From CAVXJN01 sp963773585 (GTDB lineage Bacteria; Pseudomonadota; Gammaproteobacteria; JASBUN01): DNA of 64,000 nucleotides. Both the position numbers and the translations under genes were made by a program. This document shows positions 25,737-34,517 of the stretch, piece after piece (position 1 is the stretch's first letter; each line of letters starts with the position of its first letter). Under the pieces are notes generated by a model that had not been told where the DNA came from, did no database searches, and was given only the letters and a program-made list of their open reading frames with translations. The DNA is taken from the NCBI GenBank assembly GCA_963773585.1, contig CAVZBR010000001.1, positions 881,073 through 945,072 of the forward strand, read 5' to 3'.

Positions 25737-27674
25737 ATGTGCGGAATTGCAGGAATCATCGATATTCAAAGCAGACGCGTTATTGATCGCAATCTCGTGT
25801 CACGCATGAACGATATCCAAGCACATCGCGGGCCCGACGAAGACGGGCTGTATTTCGAACCCGGCGTCGCGCTCGCCCACCGACGGCTTTCGATTATCGA
25901 CTTGTCGGCCGGTCAGCAACCGCTGTTCAATGAAGACGAGTCGGTCGTGGTCGTTTATAACGGGGAAATCTATAACTTCCGGGAACTGGCAGAAGAATTG
26001 ACGGAGTGCGGTCACCGGTTCCGCACACATTCCGATACGGAAGTGATCGTGCATGCGTGGGAAGAATGGGGTTCGCGCTGCGTCGAGCGGTTTCGCGGTA
26101 TGTTTGCGTTCGCGATTTGGGACAGAAATCGGGAAACCGCATTTCTAGCTCGAGACCGTCTCGGAATCAAACCGCTTTACTATGCGATTCTTCCTGACGG
26201 CCATCTCGTATTCGGGTCTGAGCTCAAGGCATTGCGTATTCATCCTGATTTGCCGCGGCGCGTGGACCCTACCGCGGTCGAGGATTACTTTGCCTACGGC
26301 TATATACCAGAGCCAAAGACGATCTTCGAATCGGTGAGAAAGCTATCGCCCGGGTACACACTCGAGGTGAAGCGCGGATCGGACATTCCCGAGCCTAGGC
26401 AGTATTGGGATGTGCCGTTCGTCTCGATAGGCGCCATGTCAGAACAAGACGCGGGCAGGGAGCTGATCGAACGGCTCCGTGAGGCCGTTCGTATCCGACT
26501 GGTATCGGAAGTGCCCCTCGGTGCTTTCCTTTCCGGCGGAGTCGATTCCAGCGCGGTCGTGGCGATGATGGCGGGACTCAGCGATAAGCCAGTCAATACC
26601 TGTTCTATCGCATTCGGAGATCCAAAATTCAACGAAGCGGATCACGCGGCGAAAGTCGCGGAACGCTACGGCACCGATCATCAAGTGGAATCGGTCGATC
26701 CGAACAACTTCGATCTCGTGGATCGGTTGGCCGCTCTTTACGATGAACCCTATGCCGACAGTTCGGCCATGCCGACTTATCGTGTTTGTCAGCTTGCTCG
26801 CAAGCGGGTGACAGTCGCGCTTTCTGGTGACGGAGGCGATGAAAACCTGGCGGGGTATCGCCGCTACCGATGGCATCTCTACGAACAGCAAATGCGAGGC
26901 TGGTTTCCAGCGAGCGTGCGTAAACCGGTGTTCGGCCTGCTTGGCAAGATCTATCCCAAAGCGGATTGGGCTCCCAAGGTACTTCGGGCAAAGGCTACCT
27001 TCGAGGCATTGGCTCGAGACGCCGAGGAAGGTTATTTCCATAGCGTCTCGATCTTGGGAGACTCGTTGCGGGACCAACTTTTCAGCCGAAATTTCAAGAA
27101 GACACTCCACGGCTATCGAGCCGTAGAGGTGCTGCGCAATCATGCGCGTCGTGCGCCCAGCGATCATCCGTTGTCGAGAGTTCAGTACTTGGACATGAAG
27201 ACCTATTTGGTAGGCGACATATTGACGAAAGTCGATCGGGCCAGCATGGCCCATTCACTGGAAGTGCGCGTTCCGATTCTGGACCATAAGTTGGTGGAAT
27301 GGATGTCCGGGCTGTCACCGGATCTCAAACTCCGTGGCCGAGAGGGAAAATACATTCTTAAGAAGGCCCTGGAGCCGCACCTCCCAGGCGATATTCTTTA
27401 CAGGCCGAAGATGGGGTTTGCTGTGCCACTCGCAAATTGGTTCCGCGGACCGCTGCGGCAGCGCGTTCGGGATGCAGTATTGGGCCCGGTATTGGCGGAA
27501 ACGGGATACTTCGAACCTCGCTTTCTGAAAGAACTCGTTGATCAACATCAATCGGGACGGAGAGATAACAGTGCGGCACTTTGGTCGCTACTCATGTTCG
27601 AGTCGTTCTATCGCCAGCTGAAAGGGGACTCGGCGATCCGTTCCTCGCCGCCGCTCGCGCTTGCAGGAGTCTAA
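25737..27674 (+). CDS. Exosortase A-associated asparagine synthetase-like amidotransferase 1
   Basis: This 645-aa class-II glutamine amidotransferase is fused to an asparagine-synthetase domain (TIGR03108 type). Cys2 follows Met1 (MCGIAGIID), so the glutaminase nucleophile is intact. RGPDEDG, YNGEIYNFRELAEEL and SDTEVIVHAWEEWG complete the N-domain. The C-domain has the ATP pyrophosphatase loop FLSGGVDSS and LSGDGGDENLAGYRRY. It likely amidates a carboxyl group on a sugar or precursor. ATG 25737 has AGGAGA upstream; the frame extends back to 25599 without homology. A second, divergent copy lies at 54250. Confidence 0.94.
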   Translation: MCGIAGIIDIQSRRVIDRNLVSRMNDIQAHRGPDEDGLYFEPGVALAHRRLSIIDLSAGQQPLFNEDESVVVVYNGEIYNFRELAEELTECGHRFRTHSDTEVIVHAWEEWGSRCVERFRGMFAFAIWDRNRETAFLARDRLGIKPLYYAILPDGHLVFGSELKALRIHPDLPRRVDPTAVEDYFAYGYIPEPKTIFESVRKLSPGYTLEVKRGSDIPEPRQYWDVPFVSIGAMSEQDAGRELIERLREAVRIRLVSEVPLGAFLSGGVDSSAVVAMMAGLSDKPVNTCSIAFGDPKFNEADHAAKVAERYGTDHQVESVDPNNFDLVDRLAALYDEPYADSSAMPTYRVCQLARKRVTVALSGDGGDENLAGYRRYRWHLYEQQMRGWFPASVRKPVFGLLGKIYPKADWAPKVLRAKATFEALARDAEEGYFHSVSILGDSLRDQLFSRNFKKTLHGYRAVEVLRNHARRAPSDHPLSRVQYLDMKTYLVGDILTKVDRASMAHSLEVRVPILDHKLVEWMSGLSPDLKLRGREGKYILKKALEPHLPGDILYRPKMGFAVPLANWFRGPLRQRVRDAVLGPVLAETGYFEPRFLKELVDQHQSGRRDNSAALWSLLMFESFYRQLKGDSAIRSSPPLALAGV

Positions 27675-27677
27675 CGC

Positions 27678-28897
27678 GTGCGTGTGTTGCATATCTTTGA
27701 TCATTCGCTTCCGCTCCACAGCGGGTACAGTTTCCGCAGCAGAGCCATTATCCGCGGGCAGCGCAACTTGGGGTGGGAGACATACCACTTGACCAGCCCG
27801 AAGCATAACGAAGCCGCGAAATGCAATTTGCTGGAGGAGGAAGTCGACGGTTTGACGTTTTTCCGTACGCCGACGCCCAAAGGCTCGCTGGCGCGTCTAC
27901 CTGTGTTGAACCAGGTCGCAGTCATTAATGCCACAGTCCGACGCTTGCAGGAGCTGATTCCCCAAGTCCGACCCGATGTGCTTCATGCGCATTCACCGGC
28001 ATTGAACGGAGAAGCTGCGGTACGTGCGGGCCGCAAATTCGGTATTCCGGTGGTGTATGAAGTGCGTGCATTTTGGGAGGACGCGGCGGTTGATCACGGA
28101 ACCAGTTCCGAGGGCGGGCTCAGGTACCGAATGACGCGGGCTCTCGAGACACGGGTGCTAAAACACGCCGACGCCGTGGTGACGATATGCGAAGGGTTAC
28201 GAAACGAGATTGCAGGTCGTGGTATTCAAGCGTCCAAAATTACCGTAGTTCCCAATGCTGTGGACGCTGAGCAGTTCAAGTTTGCGGAGCTGGATGACCC
28301 TGCATTACGCGCGGAATTGAATTTGGCAGATAAGCATGTACTTGGATTTATCGGATCGTTCTACGCTTACGAAGGATTGGATCTATTGTTGAGGGCGATG
28401 TCTCATTTGCTGCGGAGGCTTCCGAAGATCCACTTGCTTCTGGTTGGCGGCGGTCCCCAGGAAAATGCACTCAAGGAGCTTTCACGCACTTTAGGACGTT
28501 GAACAGCGCAGTGACGTTCGTAGGAAGGGTTCCGCACACTGAGGTGCAGCGTTACTACGATTTGGTCGATGTCCTGGTGTATCCGCGAATGCATATGCGC
28601 TTGACGGACCTTGTTACCCCACTCAAGCCGCTTGAAGCGATGGCGCAAGGAAAATTGGTGGTTGCGTCGGATGTCGGCGGACATCGTGAGTTGATTCGAG
28701 ACAAACTGACTGGATCGTTGTTCAAGGCCGGCGACGAACATGCACTTGCGAGCGCCGTGGTCGAACTGCTCGAGGATTCTTCCAGCTGGTCGGCACGTCG
28801 GGCCGCAGGACGCAAATTTGTCGAGTCAGAGCGTACGTGGGCGGCAAGTGTCGGACGGTACCGCCAAGTTGGTCCCTTCAAGGCCGATCTGGCCTGA
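27678..28897 (+). CDS. GT4-family glycosyltransferase, exosortase-associated (TIGR04063-like), frameshifted
   Basis: The N-terminal part (GTG 27678) reads VRVLHIFDHSLPLHSGYSFRSRAI, a hallmark of the Daro_2409-type exosortase GTs. It continues through HAHSPALNGEAAVRAGR, VVPNAVDAEQF and GFIGSFYAYEGLDLLLRA to a stop at 28500-28502. The C-terminal donor half continues in another frame: SAVTFVGRVPHTEVQRYYD, YPRMHMRLTDLVTPLKPLEAMAQGK and VVASDVGGHRELI. One missing base near 28498 would restore a 406-aa enzyme. The two frames overlap by only 4 nt, so the break is sharp. It lies in the middle of the operon, 3 bp after the amidotransferase. Confidence 0.87.
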
Positions 28898-30021
28898 TGC
28901 TCAGGACACCAAAAAGGATTGCGCTAGTAGGTCCGCTGCCGCCTCCAAGCGGTGGTATGGCGAATCAAACCAAGCAGCTACAGCGGTTGCTCGCAAGTGA
29001 AGGCGTGCAAGTTACGGTTGTGCAGGTCAATGCGCCGTATTCACCACGATGGATTGGGCGTGTTCGAGGTTTACGTGCGTGCGCCAGGCTCGTTCCATAT
29101 ATCGTGTCTCTTTGGCGCGCGGCGCGGCGGGTAGAACTATTTCACATAATGGCCAACTCGGGTTGGTCTTGGCATTTATTCGCGGCGCCGGCGGTTTGGA
29201 TAGCGAAGCTGCATGGCTGTCCCGTAATCGTCAATTACAGGGGCGGCGAAGCGGATCGTTTTTTTCAGCGTTCCTTCCGAATCGTAAAACCGACGCTGAA
29301 CCGTGCCTCGGTTGTGGTTGTACCCTCGGCGTTCTTGCATGACGTATTCGAGCGGTGGGGAATCGGATCGGTGATCGTCCCCAACATTATCGATCTGTCC
29401 CGCTTCTATCCCGCCGAACCAATCGTGGTCCCCGGACGGGAGCGGGGTCCGCACGTGATCGTCACTAGAAATCTCGAGCCTATCTACGACATTGAAACTG
29501 CGCTGCGGGTCTTCGCGCTCGTGAAATCCAGGTGGACTGGCGCTCGGCTTACGGTGGCCGGATCTGGACCCGAGCTGAATTCGTTGAAATCGACAGCGCA
29601 TGCGCTCGGAGTCGCCGACTCCGTCGAATTCGTCGGTAGGCTAGATAACGAGGATATCCCAAAACTGTATCGAAGCGCGGATATCATGCTTAACACCAGT
29701 CTGGTGGACAACATGCCGATATCGTTTCTCGAAGCGATGGCGAGTGGAGTTCCTATTGTCAGTACGGATGTCGGAGGAATTCCGTATTTGGTAAAGCATG
29801 GTGAGCAGGCGCTGCTCGCTCCGCCGCGTGATGTGTCTCGCTTGGCTGGTGCCATCGAACAACTTTGGGAGCAGGAAGAACAACGCGTTCGGATGGCGAA
29901 AGCGGGAATTGATCTCGCCAGGCAATTCGAATGGCGTAGTGTTCGAGAGCGGTTGTTTTCAGTATATGCCTCGGTCGTCTCGAATTGTGCCGCCGAAGTC
30001 GCGGAGCGCGGCGATGCCTAG
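28897..30021 (+). CDS. GT4-family glycosyltransferase
   Basis: This 374-aa GT-B enzyme has an N-domain IALVGPLPPPSGGMANQTKQL and an acceptor-side LFHIMANSGWSWHLFAAPA with VIVNYRGGEADRFF. The donor site has HVIVTRNLEPIYDIETALRVF, FVGRLDNEDIPKLYRSADIM, NTSLVDNMPISFLEAMASGVP and STDVGGIPYLVKHGE. ATG 28897 overlaps the previous stop (TGATG); the longer frame from 28837 is not needed. It overlaps the next gene by 8 bp, so translation is probably coupled. Sugar specificity is unknown. Confidence 0.92.
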   Translation: MLRTPKRIALVGPLPPPSGGMANQTKQLQRLLASEGVQVTVVQVNAPYSPRWIGRVRGLRACARLVPYIVSLWRAARRVELFHIMANSGWSWHLFAAPAVWIAKLHGCPVIVNYRGGEADRFFQRSFRIVKPTLNRASVVVVPSAFLHDVFERWGIGSVIVPNIIDLSRFYPAEPIVVPGRERGPHVIVTRNLEPIYDIETALRVFALVKSRWTGARLTVAGSGPELNSLKSTAHALGVADSVEFVGRLDNEDIPKLYRSADIMLNTSLVDNMPISFLEAMASGVPIVSTDVGGIPYLVKHGEQALLAPPRDVSRLAGAIEQLWEQEEQRVRMAKAGIDLARQFEWRSVRERLFSVYASVVSNCAAEVAERGDA

Positions 30022-31396
30022 CTTATACACGAGGTTCGTGTCGTCAGCTTTGTTTCCGCTTCATGAGCGCCTAAAACATCATCGTTCTGTCTCCGTACGG
30101 AGACAGATGGAGAAAATGCAGTGGTGGTCTGGCGCAAAGTTGGTTGAGTACAGGAACGGGCAACTCCGCGAGTTTATACAACGAGTTGCTGCGAGAGTGC
30201 CGTACTATTCGAACCTGTTCGCGGAGCTCGGCCTTGATCCGCGCGACGTGCGTTCGGTTGCCGATTTGGACGCGTTGCCGTTCCTTACGAAAACGAAGAT
30301 ACGGGAGAATTTCGACGCTTTGAAAGCGACTGACGCCGCGCCGGCGTCGGTTTGCAGTACCGGGGGCTCGACCGGTGAACCGCTCAAGTTTTTGCTTGGA
30401 CGGGAAAGGGTCAGCCATGACGTCGCCGCCAAATGGAGAGCCACCCGTTGGTGGGGTGTTGATATCGGGGACGCCGAAGTTGTCGTGTGGGGGTCGCCGA
30501 TCGAGCTCGGCGCTCAGGATCGACTTCGAGCCTTGCGTGATCGAGTGCTGCGTAGCGAACTGATCCCTGCATTCGACTTCACGGAAGCGAACCTCGAACG
30601 GTTCATACGCATATTGAAGCGTCGAAAACCGAAAATGGTGTTTGGATATCCGTCCGCGATTGCCCGCATTGGTCGCTATGCTATCGAACGCAATTATCAG
30701 CTCCGATCGTTGGGGGTGAAAGTCGCTTTCGTCACCGCTGAGCACTTGTATGCCGACCAGAAATCGGACATCGAGCAGGCATTCGGGTGCCGCGTCGCTA
30801 ATGGATACGGCGGTCGTGACGCGGGCTTTATTGCGCACGAATGCCCGGAAGGCGGGCTCCATATTACGGCGGACGACATCGTGGTGGAAATTATCGATTC
30901 GTCCGGGAGCCTCGTTAAAGAAGGAACCCCGGGCGAAGTCGTGATTACGCATCTGCGCACAGGAGATTTTCCATTTATTCGCTACCGTACCGGCGACATC
31001 GCCTCGCTGACCGGGGCATCCTGTAGCTGCGGGCGTGGGCTGCCGCTACTCGGGTCCGTGCAAGGCCGAAGCACGGATTTCGTGGTGGCCCAAAACGGGA
31101 AAGTCATGCACGGGCTTGCGCTGATTTATGTCATGCGTGAATTGCACGGCATCAGCGCGTTTAAAATTATCCAGGAAGAAGTTGACCGCGTACGCGTGTT
31201 GGTGGTTCCGGCGGCCGGATATGACGCCGCGGTGGAAGAGGCAATCCGCCACGGCGTCAGAGATCGATTAGGAGCGGGCGTCGAAGTAAGCGTGGAGCTG
31301 GTCACGCAGATCCCGCCCGAGCGATCAGGCAAATACAGATACGTGGTGAGTAACGTGGCCAGCGCCCAGTCCAGGCCTCATGAGGCGGTAAATTGA
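30014..31396 (+). CDS. CapK/phenylacetate-CoA ligase-like adenylate-forming enzyme
   Basis: This 460-aa ANL-superfamily protein carries the adenylate loop CSTGGSTGEPLKF (about residues 115-127), GYPSAIARIGRYA, the acceptor-side ANGYGGRDAGFIAHECPEGG, and RYRTGDIASLTGASCSCGRGLP with a Cys cluster as in PaaK and CapK. The C-terminal subdomain has GKVMHGLALIYVMRELHGISAFKIIQE and PPERSGKYRYV (catalytic Lys near the end). CapK-type proteins are common in capsule and exosortase loci, where they are thought to activate a carboxylic acid for attachment to a sugar. ATG 30014 overlaps the glycosyltransferase end. It is the last gene of the core operon before a convergent TPR gene. Confidence 0.9.
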   Translation: MPSLYTRFVSSALFPLHERLKHHRSVSVRRQMEKMQWWSGAKLVEYRNGQLREFIQRVAARVPYYSNLFAELGLDPRDVRSVADLDALPFLTKTKIRENFDALKATDAAPASVCSTGGSTGEPLKFLLGRERVSHDVAAKWRATRWWGVDIGDAEVVVWGSPIELGAQDRLRALRDRVLRSELIPAFDFTEANLERFIRILKRRKPKMVFGYPSAIARIGRYAIERNYQLRSLGVKVAFVTAEHLYADQKSDIEQAFGCRVANGYGGRDAGFIAHECPEGGLHITADDIVVEIIDSSGSLVKEGTPGEVVITHLRTGDFPFIRYRTGDIASLTGASCSCGRGLPLLGSVQGRSTDFVVAQNGKVMHGLALIYVMRELHGISAFKIIQEEVDRVRVLVVPAAGYDAAVEEAIRHGVRDRLGAGVEVSVELVTQIPPERSGKYRYVVSNVASAQSRPHEAVN

Positions 31397-31411
31397 AATC
31401 CCTGGCGCGCT

Positions 31412-31427
31412 GCCGGCACTTGCCGGC
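31412..31427. terminator. Possible bidirectional hairpin between convergent genes
   Basis: A 6-bp self-complementary stem (GCCGGC at 31412-31417 and 31422-31427) with an ACTT loop sits in the 37-bp gap between the CapK-like gene and the opposing TPR gene. There is no T-tract on either side, so termination activity is uncertain. Confidence 0.35.
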
Positions 31428-31433
31428 GGACTG

Positions 31434-32006
31434 CTAGTGGCTTTTGGCTTTCAGCTGGTCACGCAGCCCGGGCAGCGGATACCCCATGGCGTATGCCTTG
31501 TCGGCGTGCTTGCGGGCTTCGTCAATTTGGTTCAGCTCGACGAGCGCAAGCCCGAGGTTGTAATGAGCTTCCGCGAGGTTGTCGTTCAGCTCAAGCGCCT
31601 TGCGGTATTTTTCAACGGCCTCCTTGATGCGTCCGGTTCGATGCAGCTGAATGCCGTACAGCATCCAGGTCTGAGCGGAGCCGGGATAAAGTTGCACGGC
31701 ATGTTCATAGTAATGATCGGCTTCTTTCGGGCTACCCATGCGCCTGGTGATTTCGGTCGCCAACGAAAGCGCCTGCGGATGATTCGGAAAATAGGCGAGT
31801 ACGAATTCGACGTCGCCGAGCGCCCATTTCAGTTGTCCCCGGTGCTGCATTTTTTCGCGCGCGGGGGGCAAGTGGTAGCTTTCGACCATATGAAGCAGCT
31901 TTTCGCTGTGGTCGCTGCTGTAGTAGTTGTGCGGTGACACAGCAGCAACGCTTACGGCAGGGCCAATTAGGATCAGGAATATTATCGATCTATAAAACGT
32001 ATACAT
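31434..32006 (-). CDS. Secreted TPR-repeat protein
   Basis: This 190-aa protein has a hydrophobic N-terminal segment (IIFLILIGPAVSVAAV) that looks like a signal peptide. It carries tetratricopeptide repeats, e.g. PNHPQALSLATEITRRMG, SAQTWMLYGIQLHRTGRIKE and LAEAHYNLGLALVELNQIDEA. It is the only minus-strand gene between 7 and 44 kb, convergent with the CapK-like gene and divergent from a glycosyltransferase 40 bp away. Start choice is uncertain: ATG 32006 has GGTGAG upstream, and ATG 32018 and 32081 are in frame. A role as a periplasmic scaffold for EPS assembly is possible but inferred. Confidence 0.85.
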   Translation of the reverse strand: MYTFYRSIIFLILIGPAVSVAAVSPHNYYSSDHSEKLLHMVESYHLPPAREKMQHRGQLKWALGDVEFVLAYFPNHPQALSLATEITRRMGSPKEADHYYEHAVQLYPGSAQTWMLYGIQLHRTGRIKEAVEKYRKALELNDNLAEAHYNLGLALVELNQIDEARKHADKAYAMGYPLPGLRDQLKAKSH

Positions 32007-32045
32007 ACGGCTCACCATCGTTGAGATCGTCGGAGTTATAACAGG

Positions 32046-33536
32046 GTGCACAGAACCAATACTAGTAGCATTGACGGACATGTTCGAGAATCAGATGCGA
32101 TTCGAACCACCGTCCGCGGCGCCGCCGCCACCGTATTACTTGTGAGTACGGACTATCCGCCGTTGGCGGGCACGAACACCCGCCGCCTCGAGTCCTTTGC
32201 GCGTTTCCTTCCCGAGCACGGTTGGACGCCGCTGGTCCTGACTCTGGCGACCCAGGATATGGCGCTGATCGAGTCTGCATGGGGTGGGGATGGGTCTGTG
32301 GAGACATTCCGGGTGCCGAGTCCGGGGCTGCAGGCGACGGTGCGCAGACTGCGGCGCAAAAAGCCACAAGGCACCAAGGATGATCTGGAAGCCGGGACAG
32401 CTGGCCGCCGGGAGAAGGCCGCTAGCGCACCAATGTGGAAAAGAGCCGGTGGGTTGCTCTGGAGTGCTGTGGTGCATGCGGAACGGGCCTGCTACGTGCC
32501 GGACCCGCGGCGTCTTTGGGCTGCGGCGGCCACCCGAGCTGCGGTGCGTCTAGCGCGAACTCGACGAATCGACGCCGTTGTCACCAGTTCGCCGCCGTTT
32601 TCGGCGCACTTCGTCGGGCTGGCGCTGCAGCGGCAATTCGGGATCCCATGGATCGCCGATTTTCGCGATCTATGGGTAGGGCGCCCTTTCCGCAATCTGC
32701 CGTACCGCTGGCAACATTTTTTCGACCGTCGGTATGAAGCAGCAGTGGTACGCAAATGCGATCGCTTGGTTCTCGCCTCCCCGGGCTGGGAGCCGATTCT
32801 GGCCAAGCGGTATGGTAGCTCGATAAGCGAAAAGGTGCGGGTGCTCACAAACGGTTTTGATAGAAGCCTGCTGGAAGAAAGCCAGCGCTGCCAGCACCCG
32901 ACCCCAACCATGTCGGGAACGCTGACCATACTCTATACCGGTGCGATCCACGAAGGCGAAAGCCCGATGCCGGTAGCGCGTGCGCTCGTTGCTGTTGCTC
33001 GCAAGATCGGCGTTGAGCGCGTTCGCGCAAGGATACAAGTGAAGTTGATCGGGCCTGGCGCCGAAGATTGGGACCACCTGCGAACGCTTTTGACAGAAGA
33101 GGGTCTGGACGGAACGGTGCAATTCCTTGGCGTAATGTCACACAGGGAATGTCTCAAACAGCAACAGGAGGCCGACGTGCTGATGATTCTGTCGGCGCCT
33201 CCGCATGACGAAACGATTCGCGGAAAATCATTTGAATATATGGCCACGGGCAAACCGATTCTCGCACTTTTACCCGACAAGTCGGTGCAGGCCGATATAT
33301 TGGAGCCGTCTGGCCTGGCGACCGTCGTGCGGCACGGCGACGTTGAAGGATGCGCCCAGGTGCTGGAGCGTTTCATTGTCGAGGGGCTTCCAGTGCTCGA
33401 GCCGAAATGGGATTACATCATGCGTTTCGAGCGTCGTGAATTGACCGGAACGTTCGCCGAGATTTTGAACGAATGCGCGGGCGCGTCCCGCTCGAACGAA
33501 AACCGCGGTACCGCCATGCAGGGCCTGGACGTATGA
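32046..33536 (+). CDS. Glycosyltransferase (GT-B, GT4-like)
   Basis: This 496-aa protein has VLLVSTDYPPLAGTNTRRLESFARFLPEHG (about residues 31-60) as N-domain start, DAVVTSSPPFSAHFVGLAL and PWIADFRDLWVG mid-protein, and VLTNGFDRS in the linker. The donor site includes LYTGAIHEGESPMP and GKSFEYMATGKPILALLP. This is the pattern of glycosyltransferases acting on large surface glycans. An insert at about 95-130 is rich in charged residues. The start is GTG 32046, with GGAG about 11 nt upstream. The stop overlaps the sulfotransferase start (ATGA), so the two are probably translationally coupled. Confidence 0.88.
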   Translation: MHRTNTSSIDGHVRESDAIRTTVRGAAATVLLVSTDYPPLAGTNTRRLESFARFLPEHGWTPLVLTLATQDMALIESAWGGDGSVETFRVPSPGLQATVRRLRRKKPQGTKDDLEAGTAGRREKAASAPMWKRAGGLLWSAVVHAERACYVPDPRRLWAAAATRAAVRLARTRRIDAVVTSSPPFSAHFVGLALQRQFGIPWIADFRDLWVGRPFRNLPYRWQHFFDRRYEAAVVRKCDRLVLASPGWEPILAKRYGSSISEKVRVLTNGFDRSLLEESQRCQHPTPTMSGTLTILYTGAIHEGESPMPVARALVAVARKIGVERVRARIQVKLIGPGAEDWDHLRTLLTEEGLDGTVQFLGVMSHRECLKQQQEADVLMILSAPPHDETIRGKSFEYMATGKPILALLPDKSVQADILEPSGLATVVRHGDVEGCAQVLERFIVEGLPVLEPKWDYIMRFERRELTGTFAEILNECAGASRSNENRGTAMQGLDV

Positions 33537-34444
33537 AGGCGAGCGCACTGGAAAACACAAGTGGTAATGTATCGATGGTAAGCAAAACCGATAGACCGTT
33601 ATTAGGGTATTTTGGACACCACAAATGCGGAAGTACCTGGTTCCAGGTGATTTGCGGAGAAGTCTGCCGAGAACTGAAGCTCGAATACCGCATCGTCTAC
33701 CGTGCCCAGCACGTAAATAACGACCTCAAAAGCTTTGTCGAGCGGAACGAACTCGATTTTGTCGCGTACAACAACGCCGACTACCGCCAAGTACAGATGC
33801 TTGGGCCGTTGAAGGGATTTCACGTCGTTCGAGACCCCAGGGATATTTGCGTTTCCGCATACTTTTCGCACAAACACAGCCACGAGGTCACAAAATGGCC
33901 GGCCATGCAAAAGCATCGTGCGCAGCTTCAGGACGTTTCCGAGGAAGAGGGGATTTTGCTGGAAATCGACTGGCTGACCGAGCATTTCGACGAAATGCGT
34001 TCGTGGCCGCGAGAGGTTGACGGCATGCTGCAGCTCAAAATGGAAGATCTTACGACGTCTCCTTATCAGGAGATGCTGAAGGTCTTCGAATTTTTGGACC
34101 TGGTGGATGAGCAGGACTTTACCGCACGTAAACGTGCGAATTACTTCCTTTCGAAGCTCGCGCGGAAACTGGAGCATGTTTGCAGTAACAAAGTTTCGAT
34201 TCCCTACGCGCTGCGGCGCGTGCCCGCTGAGCGCTTTTTAGGCCTGCTTTGGGAGCACGATTTTTCCCGCAAGACGAAGGGGCGAAAATTGGGGGAGGAA
34301 GACGTGAAAAGTCATTATCGAAAAGGACAGGCGGGCGATTGGCGGAACCATTTCACGCCACGTCACGTGGAATATTTCAAGGAAAAGTGCAATGACCTCC
34401 TTTTGCACTATGGATATGAGCTGACTCCCGATTGGGCGTTGTGA
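33533..34444 (+). CDS. Sulfotransferase
   Basis: This 303-aa cytosolic enzyme is predicted to transfer sulfate from PAPS to the glycan. The 5'-phosphosulfate loop variant is GHHKCGSTWFQ (about residues 28-38) and the 3'-phosphate-binding segment is HVVRDPRDICVSAYFSH. The C-terminal GQAGDWRNHFTPRHVEYFKEKCNDLLLHYGY is the classic Sulfotransfer_1 ending, the counterpart of the RKGxxGDWKN region. All PAPS-binding motifs are present, so activity is likely. It is coupled to the preceding glycosyltransferase. Two more sulfotransferase-like genes lie at 44834 and 51116, suggesting a sulfated polysaccharide. Confidence 0.9.
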   Translation: MKASALENTSGNVSMVSKTDRPLLGYFGHHKCGSTWFQVICGEVCRELKLEYRIVYRAQHVNNDLKSFVERNELDFVAYNNADYRQVQMLGPLKGFHVVRDPRDICVSAYFSHKHSHEVTKWPAMQKHRAQLQDVSEEEGILLEIDWLTEHFDEMRSWPREVDGMLQLKMEDLTTSPYQEMLKVFEFLDLVDEQDFTARKRANYFLSKLARKLEHVCSNKVSIPYALRRVPAERFLGLLWEHDFSRKTKGRKLGEEDVKSHYRKGQAGDWRNHFTPRHVEYFKEKCNDLLLHYGYELTPDWAL

Positions 34445-34517
34445 ACAGAATCTGGTCTCGCGCGGAGCAAATGGAGTCAGAAAAAAATAAACAGGATGTT
34501 AACCCCAGGGTAATGCT

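Noticed and set aside
26439..27254. 271-aa minus-strand ORF within the amidotransferase gene.
   Set aside because: Shadow of a well-conserved coding region; no signal of an independent gene.
29798..30013. 72-residue N-terminal extension of the CapK-like frame.
   Set aside because: It lies inside the upstream glycosyltransferase in another frame; homology begins at 30014.
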